64,000 nucleotides of DNA from assembly GCF_001971725.1 (NCBI RefSeq), contig NZ_CP019388.1, positions 1,178,001-1,242,000 on the forward strand, read 5' to 3'. Below, piece by piece: positions 36,552-46,950 of the stretch (position 1 is its first letter; each line of letters opens with the position of its first letter). Under the pieces are notes generated by a model. The model did not search any database. It saw only the letters and a program-made list of their open reading frames with translations, and was not told where the DNA came from. Source of the DNA: Winogradskyella sp. J14-2. GTDB taxonomy: Bacteria; Bacteroidota; Bacteroidia; Flavobacteriales; Flavobacteriaceae. Position numbers and translations under genes: made by a program.

Positions 36552-36899
36552 ATGAGTGCATTTACAATATTTTTAGTTTTAATAGTAATCGTTGCATTTT
36601 TATTAGTCGTAGTAATTATGGTACAAAACCCTAAAGGCGGAGGTTTGTCATCTTCTTTTGGTGGTGGTGGCACACAACAATTAGGTGGTGTTAAGAAAAC
36701 AGGAGACTTCTTAGACAAGAGTACGTGGTTTTTAGGAGCGGCATTAATTGTATTAATCCTTGCCTCTAACCTTACTATTGATTCTGGTAACAATGTAGAT
36801 TCTAAAGCTTTAGATGAAACCGAAGCTACAGAAATGCCAATTTCTAATCCGTCTAGTACAGAAGATGCTTCTACAACAAACGATACTGAAGGGAAGTAA
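36552..36899 (+). CDS. secG: Protein translocase subunit SecG
   Basis: The 115-residue protein has two membrane helices (about 3-22, FTIFLVLIVIVAFLLVVVIM, and about 55-75). The short cytoplasmic loop between them is glycine-rich (GGGLSSSFGGGGTQQLGG), which is the diagnostic SecG loop. A polar Thr/Ser/Asp-rich tail of 40 residues follows. SecG accompanies SecYE in protein export across the inner membrane. It directly follows the TPR gene, and a strong terminator lies 22 bases after its stop. Confidence 0.95.
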   Translation: MSAFTIFLVLIVIVAFLLVVVIMVQNPKGGGLSSSFGGGGTQQLGGVKKTGDFLDKSTWFLGAALIVLILASNLTIDSGNNVDSKALDETEATEMPISNPSSTEDASTTNDTEGK

Positions 36900-36920
36900 T
36901 ACTTCTCTCGTACAATAATG

Positions 36921-36952
36921 AAAAGCCAACTTTAAAAGTTGGCTTTTTTTAT
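36921..36952 (+). terminator. Intrinsic terminator after secG
   Basis: AAGCCAACTTT and AAAGTTGGCTT form an eleven-pair stem with a short loop, followed by TTTTTTT. It closes the lptE-TPR-secG transcription unit ahead of groES. Confidence 0.92.
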
Positions 36953-36983
36953 ATCTGTAAATTCCAACAGTAATATCTGAAAG

Positions 36984-37015
36984 TTTGTCAGTCTTATTGT
37001 ATTGGCATAATTTTC
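36984..37015 (+). promoter_or_regulatory. Promoter of groES-groEL
   Basis: TTTG (36984-36987), 20 bases, then TAATTTTC (37008-37015), one mismatch from TAnnTTTG. The groES ATG lies 52 bases downstream. No CIRCE inverted repeat (TTAGCACTC/GAGTGCTAA) is visible in this interval. Confidence 0.62.
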
Positions 37016-37067
37016 GAATAATAGGATAGCATATTAACAAATTTTAAATAACTAAAACATATAACAA

Positions 37068-37343
37068 ATGGGCTTAAACATTAAACCTTTAGCAGACCGC
37101 GTTCTTGTAGAACCGATGGAAGCTGAAACCAAAACAGCTTCTGGTATTATTATTCCAGATAACGCCAAAGAAAAACCGCAAAAGGGAACTGTTGTTGCTA
37201 TTGGCAATGGCAAAAAAGATGAACCTTTAACTGTAAAAGTTGGTGATACTGTACTTTACGGAAAGTATGGTGGTACAGACCTTAAACTTGAAGGAAAAGA
37301 CTATTTAATGATGCGCGAAAGCGACATATTGGCGATTATTTAA
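37068..37343 (+). CDS. groES: Co-chaperonin GroES
   Basis: The 91-residue protein is a full-length GroES. It opens with [12 protein letters not shown], has the mobile loop [18 protein letters not shown] (about 20-37) that docks onto GroEL, and ends with [13 protein letters not shown]. It caps the GroEL cage during protein folding. The gene is followed after 113 bases by groEL; the interval contains an imperfect inverted repeat but no terminator. Confidence 0.98.
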   Translation: MGLNIKPLADRVLVEPMEAETKTASGIIIPDNAKEKPQKGTVVAIGNGKKDEPLTVKVGDTVLYGKYGGTDLKLEGKDYLMMRESDILAII

Positions 37344-37403
37344 TTCGCCTTTAGCAATAGGCTCGTAACCTCTTGCTAATTCATCAAAAGAAAAAATAAA
37401 AAC

Positions 37404-39088
<1,685 letters not shown>

Positions 39089-39157
39089 TCGGTAGCATAG
39101 ATGAACTACAACTCAACTTTCTGCATATAACTTTTGCGGTAAAGTGTATTAGAAATA

Positions 39158-39190
39158 AAGCCTTTGATTTTCATCAAAGGCTTTTATTTT
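39158..39190 (+). terminator. Intrinsic terminator after groEL
   Basis: AAAGCCTTTGA and TCAAAGGCTTT form an eleven-pair stem with a six-base loop, followed by a T-rich run (TTTATTTT). Confidence 0.9.
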
Positions 39191-39240
39191 GTGGAAACCT
39201 AATGAGTAAGCTAAACTCTAAGACTTAGTTTTAGGCATAT

Positions 39241-39585
39241 CTAATTGCTAAATACAACCGATCCGTTTTTGCTGAGTTCAAACGTTTCGCCTTTACCACG
39301 TAATTCGTAAGTATCGTTTTTGTACCACATTCCTGAAGCAGGACGCTGATCTTTTAACTGAAATGTTTCAGAATCAAAGGTTACGGTTACCATGCCTTCT
39401 TCATTGTTAAATTCTAAATGCATCGTATTGCCATTGGCGTCTTTGTAGGTCTTTTTTACGGTTTCATTTGTAGTAACGGTTTCGGTTGTAGCATTAGCAT
39501 CCTTTTGCGTTTCGGATGATTCTTTACAAGAAAACGATGCTGTAATCAATATCACAGCTGTAATTTTTAAGAGGATTGATTTCAT
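39241..39585 (-). CDS. MliC-like lysozyme-inhibitor lipoprotein
   Basis: The 114-residue protein has a lipoprotein signal with the cysteine at 20 (TASFSCKESS). A Thr/Glu-rich spacer follows. From about 45 onward it resembles the MliC domain: GNTMHLEFNN, then ASGMWYKNDTYELRGKGETF, corresponding to the family's SGxRY and WxKGdxA signature. MliC proteins inhibit C-type lysozymes in the periplasm. The tryptophan seen in many members is replaced here by arginine, so the assignment is a good match in layout but not certain. The gene is convergent with groEL. Confidence 0.72.
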   Translation of the reverse strand: MKSILLKITAVILITASFSCKESSETQKDANATTETVTTNETVKKTYKDANGNTMHLEFNNEEGMVTVTFDSETFQLKDQRPASGMWYKNDTYELRGKGETFELSKNGSVVFSN

Positions 39586-39675
39586 TGGTTGTTATGTTAT
39601 GATTTTACTTTTTTTAAATAAATGCGTTATAGTGGTTTAATATGATATGTTTAATGCGTGTTGTGTTAAGGGACG

Positions 39676-41394
39676 TTATTCACGTTCAAAAATCAGCTTA
39701 CCTTCTTTTATAGTTTTAAGCACTTCAATATCCTTAATGGCATCAACCTCAACTTTTAAAGGGTTGTCTGTAAGCACCACCAAATCTGCCAATTTACCTT
39801 CTTCTAAGGTTCCTTTTTTATCGTCTTCCCAATGCTGGTAAGCACTCCATTCGGTAAGGCATTTCATGGCTTCGTAAGGTGTTAAGCGCTCATCTGCACC
39901 AATCGTTTTACCACTTCGAGACGTGCGGCTTACGGCTGTCCAAACCATGCGCATTAAATTTGGAAGCGCCACAGGTGCATCGGTATGGATGGTGATTTTT
40001 AGGCCTTTATCTAAAGCAGTCCGTGTAGGGCTTATGCCTTGTACCAAGTCTTCACCAATGAGCTGCGTATGCCAATCTCCCCAATAAAACGTATGCAAAG
40101 GAAACAATGACGCTATGACATTAAGTGGTTTTAAGGAATCTAATTGATCTTTCCTAACATACTGGCCATGAATAAGTACGTTTCGTAAATCTTTTGAGCC
40201 ATATTCTTTTTCGGCCATTTGTAAGCCTTTTATCATTTGGTCCACAGCAGCATCACCATTGGCATGGCTTAAAATTTGCCAATCATTTTTATAAGCCATT
40301 TTATAGACGTCTGCTACATCATTATCGTCCGGGATTGCCGGATAGCCTTTATAATCTTTTGATGCTCCATCTGGAGGTAATAAATACGGAGTTGTTCTCC
40401 AAGCAGTTCTACCTTGAGGCGAACCGTCTAATGTCATTTTTATGCCACCAATTCTGTAATGGTTATTATAAGATTTAGAATACCATTTACTGTTAAGATA
40501 GTCTGATTTGGTATGATCTACATAAGAAACAATATCAATATCAAACAAACCCTTTTCAGCAAAAGCGGCTAAAAGCTCGTGCTGTTCCATGGCTTTTCCT
40601 TCTTGGGCTGTGGTGTAGCCGTAGCTTTTTGCCATTTCTAAACCAGCCTTGGCTTGCATGGCCATTTTTTCGGGTGTTTTTGGAGTTATGGCTTGTGCCA
40701 TATATGGAATTGCTGCCATTTCCTCTAATACACCATTTGGTTCCCTGCTATTTGGCATACGTCTAACTACACCTCCTTCAGGATCTGGCATATCTGCTGT
40801 AATACCAACCATTTCTAGCCCTTTACTGTTCATAACACAAAAATGACCCGAAATGTGTAATATTAATATAGGATGCGTTGTTGATACTTTATCTAAATCT
40901 TCTTTGGTAGGAAATCGTTGTTCTTCTAGTTGCGAGTCGTCAAAACCCAAACCGTAAATCCAACCTGTTAACTCAATATTTTCGGGTGTTGCCCAAGTTT
41001 TTAGTTCGTTTATTAAACCTTCTATATTTTTAACCTTTCCGTCTGGCGGAGGCAAAAGGTTAGCTCCAGAAGCTTGAGGCCCAAAACCGAAGAAATGCGC
41101 ATGGGCATCAATAAAGCCAGGAAACATCGTTTTTCCCTTAAGATCTATCACCTTAGTACTATCGCCTTGCAATTCTAAAACGGCATCTTTTTTCCCAACC
41201 TTTTGAATAAGGCCATCTTTTACTGCTATGGCTTCTACATACTGAGGTTTTTCACCTACCATAGTTATGATATCTCCATTATAGTAAATGGTATTTGCAG
41301 CACTATCTGAGGCTGCTTTTTCTGCATTTGGCTTGCAACTTACTAAAGCCAAAAGTGAACTAACAAAAATGAAATAAATTGAATTTTTAAACAT
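39676..41394 (-). CDS. Amidohydrolase-3 family lipoprotein (YtcJ-like)
   Basis: The 572-residue protein has a lipoprotein signal (LLALVSC, cysteine at 20). The metal-dependent hydrolase fold follows: IYYNGDIITM at about 36-45, PGFIDAHAHFFGFG near 92-105 (first metal histidines), a later ILSHANGD, and IHTDAPVALPNLMRMVW. The final part (GTLEEGKLADLVVLTDNPLKV) is the usual composite beta-sandwich end. Substrates of this family include amides and cyclic ureides, and the specific one is unknown. The anchored, extra-cytoplasmic location is unusual for the family. It begins six bases after the M20 peptidase gene, so the two are one operon. Confidence 0.9.
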   Translation of the reverse strand: MFKNSIYFIFVSSLLALVSCKPNAEKAASDSAANTIYYNGDIITMVGEKPQYVEAIAVKDGLIQKVGKKDAVLELQGDSTKVIDLKGKTMFPGFIDAHAHFFGFGPQASGANLLPPPDGKVKNIEGLINELKTWATPENIELTGWIYGLGFDDSQLEEQRFPTKEDLDKVSTTHPILILHISGHFCVMNSKGLEMVGITADMPDPEGGVVRRMPNSREPNGVLEEMAAIPYMAQAITPKTPEKMAMQAKAGLEMAKSYGYTTAQEGKAMEQHELLAAFAEKGLFDIDIVSYVDHTKSDYLNSKWYSKSYNNHYRIGGIKMTLDGSPQGRTAWRTTPYLLPPDGASKDYKGYPAIPDDNDVADVYKMAYKNDWQILSHANGDAAVDQMIKGLQMAEKEYGSKDLRNVLIHGQYVRKDQLDSLKPLNVIASLFPLHTFYWGDWHTQLIGEDLVQGISPTRTALDKGLKITIHTDAPVALPNLMRMVWTAVSRTSRSGKTIGADERLTPYEAMKCLTEWSAYQHWEDDKKGTLEEGKLADLVVLTDNPLKVEVDAIKDIEVLKTIKEGKLIFERE

Positions 41395-41400
41395 TGAATT

Positions 41401-42738
41401 TTAATTTTTATTAAAAATAGTCAAAACTGCCGTAACAGCAACTTTAGAACCGTAAGGTATTGCTGCTAAATCTATTTCAAAATTTCCGTTGTGGTTTGCA
41501 AATGGCAATGTTCCTTTTTTCATGGCCTCCTCAAAACGCTTCGGTTCTGCAACACCAACGTTTATAAAAACACAATCGTTTTTTTCGTTTTCTATAACCA
41601 AGTGATGCAAATCTTCAGATCCCATTACAGATGGTAGAACAGTTTCATCCAAAACCATTTTTTTATCCTTCACTAAAGGGTAAAGTGCTTCCCTAACAGT
41701 TTCGGTTAATTTTGGTTCGTTTTCTAGTGGATATGACCAACCCTTCATGGTCATTGTTGGCATTTTATCTTCGGGTAAACCATAGGCAACAGCAATACTT
41801 TTGTTTATGCGTTTTATACCTTCAATCATAAGGTTTCTGTCCTTTTCGCTAAACCATCTCAAATTAATTTTTAAAAGTGCCTCTTCTGGGATAACATTAT
41901 TATCTTTTCCTGCTTCAATAGCACCTACGGTTAATACTGCCGAATTTTTTGGATCAATAGCTCTACTAACAATAGCTTGGTATTGCATAATAGCCGATGC
42001 TGCCATAAGGATGGGATCTTTGGTGAGTTGTGGATTAGATCCGTGACCACCAACACCATAAAAAGTAACATCGAGCTGATCTGTCCCTGCCATTCTTATA
42101 CCTGAGGCTGCTGCAACAACACCTACAGGAAATGGCATGGCATGAATACCAAATAAGTAATCTGGTTTTGGAATACCATGTTTAGTGTAAAGGCCATCCT
42201 TAACCATGGCTTGAGCTCCCAAAATCAGTTCTTCTGCTGGTTGTGCAATAAATATAATCGTGCCTTTCCACATGGTTTTATGCTCTGCCATAAACTTGGC
42301 CGTTGACATTAACCAAGTGGTGTGAGAGTCGTGTCCGCAAGCATGCGCTACTGGTGTTTCGCTTCCATCCTCTTTTTTTGCAATAACCGTGCTTTTGTAT
42401 GGTAAATCTGTTAATTCCTTTACTGCATTAGCATCCATATCTGCCCTATACATAACTATTGGACCTTCTCCATTTTTCATTACACCTGCAACTCCTGTTT
42501 TAGCGATGCCTTCTGTAACTTTATAACCATAAGATTTTAGCTCTTTAGCTACAATAGCTGCGGTTTTTACTTCAGAAAAACCAAGCTCAGGGTTTTGATG
42601 GATCTCTTTAAAAATTTTTACAAATTTTTCGTTATTTTTTTCTACTGCCTCAGAGATAACCTCAGAATTTATTTGAGCAGTTAATAACATGGATTGCGTA
42701 AAAATAGCGATAACGATAAGTACGACATTCTTTTTCAT
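41401..42738 (-). CDS. M20-family metal-dependent amidohydrolase
   Basis: The 445-residue protein has a signal peptide (MKKNVVLIVIAIFTQSMLL, then TAQ), so it is exported. It is of the M20D group (IAA-amino-acid/N-acyl amino-acid amidohydrolase). Visible motifs are NPELGFSEVKTA, MYRADMDANAVKE, AHACGHDSHTTW, AQPAEELILGAQAM and GIHAMPFPVG. The insert of about 130 residues is the dimerisation domain. Close relatives hydrolyse N-acyl amino acids or hippurate. It is the first gene of a pair with the amidohydrolase lipoprotein, suggesting use of amide-bearing compounds in the periplasm. Confidence 0.93.
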   Translation of the reverse strand: MKKNVVLIVIAIFTQSMLLTAQINSEVISEAVEKNNEKFVKIFKEIHQNPELGFSEVKTAAIVAKELKSYGYKVTEGIAKTGVAGVMKNGEGPIVMYRADMDANAVKELTDLPYKSTVIAKKEDGSETPVAHACGHDSHTTWLMSTAKFMAEHKTMWKGTIIFIAQPAEELILGAQAMVKDGLYTKHGIPKPDYLFGIHAMPFPVGVVAAASGIRMAGTDQLDVTFYGVGGHGSNPQLTKDPILMAASAIMQYQAIVSRAIDPKNSAVLTVGAIEAGKDNNVIPEEALLKINLRWFSEKDRNLMIEGIKRINKSIAVAYGLPEDKMPTMTMKGWSYPLENEPKLTETVREALYPLVKDKKMVLDETVLPSVMGSEDLHHLVIENEKNDCVFINVGVAEPKRFEEAMKKGTLPFANHNGNFEIDLAAIPYGSKVAVTAVLTIFNKN

Positions 42739-42830
42739 AAATAGTTAAAGTTGTTATAGTTTATAATTTTTTTTTAACAATCTGTAATAGAGACAAATGT
42801 CGAAGAAAATTTTTACAATGACAAGTTCAC

Positions 42831-42879
42831 AAAAAAAGGTTTTCGCAAAAATTTACATTCTTGAACGAAAAACCTTTTT
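42831..42879 (-). terminator. Intrinsic terminator after the HMA protein gene (metal cluster)
   Basis: On the minus strand AAAAAGGTTTTTCG pairs with CGAAAACCTTTTT (one bulged base) around a loop of about 20 bases, and is followed by a U-run (A-run 42831-42837). It ends the 46901-42955 cluster. Nothing else is seen between 42739 and 42954. Confidence 0.75.
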
Positions 42880-42954
42880 AATATTCAGTTTCAACTTTTG
42901 AAAACAAATTAATAGAATATATGTAGCGTAATTATATTGGCTTAACTCACCATG

Positions 42955-43341
42955 TTAATTGTTTCCACTAGTTGTTTTCTCCCCTTCATGATCCTTAACC
43001 ACATCCTTATCGCGATATTTGCAGCATGGATGTACGGAATTATAAGCTTCTTCCGTTGCTTTAATCGCTTTGGTATCATGACCCACGGACGCAATTTTTT
43101 TAGCAATTTTTTCTAAATCGGTTTTGCGCTCATCGTAAATGAGTTTTAGCTCGTGCGTATCAACATTCCAAACGGCAGATTTTACTCCTTTGGTTCTAAT
43201 GGCTGCTTTTTCTATGCGTTCTTTGCACATACCGCAAACTCCATCTACTTCCATAGAGGCTTTAGCATTTTTGTTTTGGGCAAAGGTTGCTGTGGTCAGC
43301 ACTACTGTAAAAATTAAAATTAGTTTTTTCATTCTATTCAT
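42955..43341 (-). CDS. Exported heavy-metal-associated (HMA) domain protein
   Basis: The 128-residue protein has a signal peptide (MNRMKKLILIFTVVLTTAT, then FAQ). An HMA domain follows, with the metal-binding CxxC written CGMC (VDGVCGMCKERIEKAA), then the usual beta-alpha fold up to about residue 97. The tail has a second Cys-pair, HPCCKYRD, and an acidic end. A start at the inner ATG at 43332 is also possible. It is exported, so it likely binds copper or a similar metal in the periplasm. It is the last gene of the metal cluster that also encodes a TonB-dependent receptor. Confidence 0.9.
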   Translation of the reverse strand: MNRMKKLILIFTVVLTTATFAQNKNAKASMEVDGVCGMCKERIEKAAIRTKGVKSAVWNVDTHELKLIYDERKTDLEKIAKKIASVGHDTKAIKATEEAYNSVHPCCKYRDKDVVKDHEGEKTTSGNN

Positions 43342-43452
43342 AACCCTTTTTAAAGGAAAGGGGATTCATTTTTTAATAATTAAACTTCGTTTTATTTTTA
43401 TTTGTTTGTTTTTAGTTTTTATCTATCAGATTCCTGATTTTACCAGAATTGG

Positions 43453-45687
43453 TTATTTTATTTTATAACGCAACCCAGCATAATACATGCTTCCAAAAAT
43501 TGGCCCATATACAAAGTTACTATCAAAATTTGAACCAAATGGATTTTCTGCACTTAATATTGGACGCGATTGTCTCACATTGGTCACGTTTTCTCCACCT
43601 AAATACATTTCGAATTTAGGCGAAAACACTTTAGTGACCTGTAAATTTAAAGTAGCCAATGTTGGCGAATAGGCATCTAACTGAAATTCTGGCGGACTTA
43701 ATGCCGTATTTGGAAAACGTTGCGAATCTAGCCAGTTGTACGTGGCATCAAATTTCCATTGCGCTCCGTTTTCCTGTACATCAGTTTCGTACGATGCGTT
43801 GGCAAACACACGATGTTGTGGAATAAATGGTTTTTCTAACAAACCCGATCGGTATTGCGTTTTTACATCGTAATATTTGTAAGCTGTACGTAAATCGAAG
43901 CCTTCAAAAGCATTATAATTAAATTCAAACTGAAAACTATTCGCATAACTATCGCCTTCAAGATTGTAAAAATTAATTTCAAAAGGGTTTTCCCAATCTA
44001 CCACTACCTGATTTTGAAAATCGGTACGGTAAAAATCGAACGTAATGTCTGCTTTTCGTCCAAATAAATTGAAACCTTGCAGATAACTAATGCCGTAATT
44101 CCAGGCAATTTCAGGATCTAGGCCGTAAATTTTTCCACCAGCATTGGCAATATTAATTTGTCTTGAGCTGGCAAACAGGTTCTGGGTTTCGGCAAAAATA
44201 TTGGCACTTCGCTTACCTCTTCCAACAGAAAAACGCCATGCCGACTTTTCCCAAGGCGTATAACGCACGTGCAATCTTGGTGTTATAAAAAAGCCAAATC
44301 TATTGTGCTGATCGGCACGCAAACCTGCTGTTAAAGTGAGTTTGTCTAAATTATCGTAAGCATATTCAAAAAAAGCACCGACAGAGTTTTCGGTACGCTC
44401 ATAAATGTCGGTGTTTACTAGCTCATCGTAATGGTCGTAAGTGAAACTCATTCCGGTTTTAATTTTGTGGCGCGAATCTGAAATAATACTATTGTATACC
44501 AAATTAGAATAAAAACTATTATGCTCAATATCATAAAGATTAAGACCAAAATAAGAATCTTGCTTGTGGTGGCTAAACGAGGTTTGAAACCCTAAACTTT
44601 GATACGGAATCTCAGGATTTACATAGCCCAATTTTGTATTGACTTCGAAACGCTCTGTATTAATTTCGCTGCCCCAAGCATTGGTGGTAAATTTATCAGT
44701 ATCTGGATTAAAGTTTACCTGTCCTGACTGTTTTTCGTCATTCAAATAGCGCAGATTAATAAAGCTCACAATTCCTTTTTCGCCATTGGTATATTGCCAA
44801 CGGTTCATTACATTAATTTGATTATACAAAGGCATATCCAAAAAGCCATCATCATTTACATCGTGTTTTTGCTGGTGCGTGTTGCCATGAATGTACAAAC
44901 CTGTGCTCCACTTGTCCGATACTTTTGTATTGAGATGTGTATTGAGCTCAAAGCGCTCGTTAGAAGCAGCATACAAATTAACATAAACTTTATTGTCTGT
45001 GGTAGGCTTTACCAACTCTGTGTTAATTTGGCCAGCAATACTCTCAAAACCGTTAACTACACTACCAGATCCTTTGGTAATTTGAATACTTTCTACCCAA
45101 GTACCAGGAATAAAACTGAGTCCATAAGCTTGAGATGCACCACGTATGGCAGGAATATTTTCGGTCGTAATTAAAATATAGGGCGAATCTAAACCGAGCA
45201 TTTTAATCTGTCTCGTACCCGAAACGGCATCGGCAAAATTGACGTCGATGGACGGATTGGTTTCAAAACTCTCGGATAGATTACAGCATGCTGCTTTTAG
45301 CAATTCCTCACTACTTACTGTCATGGTATTGGTAGCCTTTAAAAACGACCTTGATGTTGCTTGTTTTCTTACTGTAACAGTAACCGCATCTAACTCGTCT
45401 GAAGGCTGTAAGACATGCCTTATATAACTATTTTTTGTTACAATTAATGTATCTGTTTTAAAACCAACATAACTAATAACCAATTTATTGAAGGAAAATT
45501 TATATGGTAAGGAAAAGGTACCGTCATCATTAGTTATTGACCCTACTGATGAGCCCAACCAATACACATTGGCGCCTGGCAAAGGCATTTCCTTACCTGT
45601 ACTTGTTTCTAAAACCACACCCTCTAACGTGTCTTGCGAAAACAAAAACAACGGGCCAACCATAAAAATTATAAATAACTTCTTCAT
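43453..45687 (-). CDS. TonB-dependent outer-membrane receptor, probable metal uptake
   Basis: The 744-residue protein starts with a signal peptide (MKKLFIIFMVGPLFLF). A CarboxypepD_reg-like domain follows (GVVLETSTGKEMPLPGANVYW). The plug domain is at about 105-230, and a 22-strand barrel ends in FGSMYYAGLRYKIK. The plug contains a Cys-Cys pair in KAACCNLSESFETN, a block that I associate with receptors found next to HMA and copper genes in Bacteroidota. It transports a TonB-dependent ligand, most likely a metal or metallophore. It starts two bases after the HMA-MauE gene, so the two are co-transcribed. Confidence 0.92.
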   Translation of the reverse strand: MKKLFIIFMVGPLFLFSQDTLEGVVLETSTGKEMPLPGANVYWLGSSVGSITNDDGTFSLPYKFSFNKLVISYVGFKTDTLIVTKNSYIRHVLQPSDELDAVTVTVRKQATSRSFLKATNTMTVSSEELLKAACCNLSESFETNPSIDVNFADAVSGTRQIKMLGLDSPYILITTENIPAIRGASQAYGLSFIPGTWVESIQITKGSGSVVNGFESIAGQINTELVKPTTDNKVYVNLYAASNERFELNTHLNTKVSDKWSTGLYIHGNTHQQKHDVNDDGFLDMPLYNQINVMNRWQYTNGEKGIVSFINLRYLNDEKQSGQVNFNPDTDKFTTNAWGSEINTERFEVNTKLGYVNPEIPYQSLGFQTSFSHHKQDSYFGLNLYDIEHNSFYSNLVYNSIISDSRHKIKTGMSFTYDHYDELVNTDIYERTENSVGAFFEYAYDNLDKLTLTAGLRADQHNRFGFFITPRLHVRYTPWEKSAWRFSVGRGKRSANIFAETQNLFASSRQINIANAGGKIYGLDPEIAWNYGISYLQGFNLFGRKADITFDFYRTDFQNQVVVDWENPFEINFYNLEGDSYANSFQFEFNYNAFEGFDLRTAYKYYDVKTQYRSGLLEKPFIPQHRVFANASYETDVQENGAQWKFDATYNWLDSQRFPNTALSPPEFQLDAYSPTLATLNLQVTKVFSPKFEMYLGGENVTNVRQSRPILSAENPFGSNFDSNFVYGPIFGSMYYAGLRYKIK

Positions 45688-45689
45688 AA

Positions 45690-46415
45690 TTATATGGTTT
45701 TAAACAGCATTATAAAAGCCATTATAATCATTATGCTGTTTTCTATAAATGTAGCCTTGGTCATTGGTAATTTTAAGGCAGTTCCTAAACATGCACACTG
45801 AATCGATTTTTTATCGAGTAGGGTTTTGGTTACTCCAAACGTAGTAATGCCCAAAACGATTAAGGTGCTTATAAGAGCTATGTTAACTTGAAATCGCATT
45901 AAAAACATAAGTCCCAAGGCGACCTCTATAAACGGATACACCCAACCATAAGCTGGCAGTGCTTTGGCCAAAGGATCGTACATTTTAAAACTTTGCGGAA
46001 AACCTTTTAAGTCTAACAGCTTAAAAAAACTAAAGATAATATAGAAAAGGCCCATAAAATCTAGCATAAAACCATCGGTATTCCATGGTTTTATGTTTAG
46101 CAATATTGAGGCGATAATAATATAAACAAAAATTAGAAATAGCGGAAATAATTGTTTTAATTCACTCTTCTTTTCATTATAAGGCTGAGTAGTGCCAATA
46201 ACATTTTTAGTATTTTGCTCTGTAATAGTGTATTTCTCTGAAAGCGCATTTTGAAGTGTACTTTCCTCAATGTAGTTTTTCATTGTTATGGTTGCGGTGC
46301 TGTTGCTGAGGTCTACATCGACCTTATCCACATCTTGCAATGCAGATAAGGCTTTTTTAACAGAAACCTTACAACCGTTACAGGTCATTCCTGTAACATT
46401 ATATGTATGTATCAT
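45690..46415 (-). CDS. HMA domain fused to a MauE/DoxX-like membrane domain
   Basis: The 241-residue protein opens with an HMA domain whose metal site is GMTCNGC (residues 9-15), running to about 70. Four membrane helices (at about 88-110, 115-135, 155-175 and 180-205) follow, and a last one lies near 222-240. The four-helix part matches the MauE/DoxX-like pattern (PFIEVALGLMFLMRF). Near the end CACLG provides another Cys pair. The fusion suggests that a metal is delivered to a membrane redox or transport step. The gene overlaps nothing but sits two bases ahead of the TonB receptor. Confidence 0.88.
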   Translation of the reverse strand: MIHTYNVTGMTCNGCKVSVKKALSALQDVDKVDVDLSNSTATITMKNYIEESTLQNALSEKYTITEQNTKNVIGTTQPYNEKKSELKQLFPLFLIFVYIIIASILLNIKPWNTDGFMLDFMGLFYIIFSFFKLLDLKGFPQSFKMYDPLAKALPAYGWVYPFIEVALGLMFLMRFQVNIALISTLIVLGITTFGVTKTLLDKKSIQCACLGTALKLPMTKATFIENSIMIIMAFIMLFKTI

Positions 46416-46487
46416 GATTTATTTAATTTAAAATTATCGTCAGTTAGTATTCTCAACGAATACAAAATCTTAAAAATTTTAAATTAT

Positions 46488-46901
46488 TTAAATAAGGAAA
46501 GTTTCGTCCAAAAGGTGTATGTCTTTCACTATTTCGGGAGGCGAATAACCACTGTTTGGTATGGTTTTTTTAGATGAACCTTTAAGAAGACTGATATAAC
46601 TGCAACAATACGCAACTAGTATTTTCTTTTGTATGTTAGGCAAATCATCGGATGTACTTCTTTTTAGTTCATCTTGTCCCTTAATAACGTCCGTTTCATC
46701 CTTACAGCATGATTTTTTTGCAATTTCTGATTGATGCGTGCTTTGCATCTCCATATTACATTTTTTTACTTTGGTAAAAACTGCAACGTCTATTAAAGTA
46801 TCTCCACAAAAATGTTTTTCTATGGCCAAAGAAAGCGTAGAAAATAACACTAAAAAAGATAGTGTTACGGCTATGGTTCTATTTAGAAATAAACATTTCA
46901 T
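46488..46901 (-). CDS. HYC_CC_PP-type cysteine-rich membrane-anchored protein
   Basis: The 137-residue protein has an N-terminal hydrophobic segment (about 10-26). Cysteine motifs follow: HFCGD (about 31-35), KKC, KSCCKDE (about 64-70) and, later, YCCSY. The end carries YSPPEIVKD. These three motifs, HxC, CC and PP, define the HYC_CC_PP family that Bacteroidota place with HMA and TonB genes. Its function is not established; a metal-binding or metal-sensing role is the usual guess. It is the first gene of this cluster and is followed after 72 bases by the HMA-MauE gene. Confidence 0.82.
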   Translation of the reverse strand: MKCLFLNRTIAVTLSFLVLFSTLSLAIEKHFCGDTLIDVAVFTKVKKCNMEMQSTHQSEIAKKSCCKDETDVIKGQDELKRSTSDDLPNIQKKILVAYCCSYISLLKGSSKKTIPNSGYSPPEIVKDIHLLDETFLI

Positions 46902-46950
46902 GCTACAAAGTTACAAAATCGATACAAACAGAAATAATTTTATAAAAGTC

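Noticed and set aside
36961-37067. CIRCE-type heat-shock operator ahead of groES
   Set aside because: No inverted repeat TTAGCACTC/GAGTGCTAA is present in the gap.
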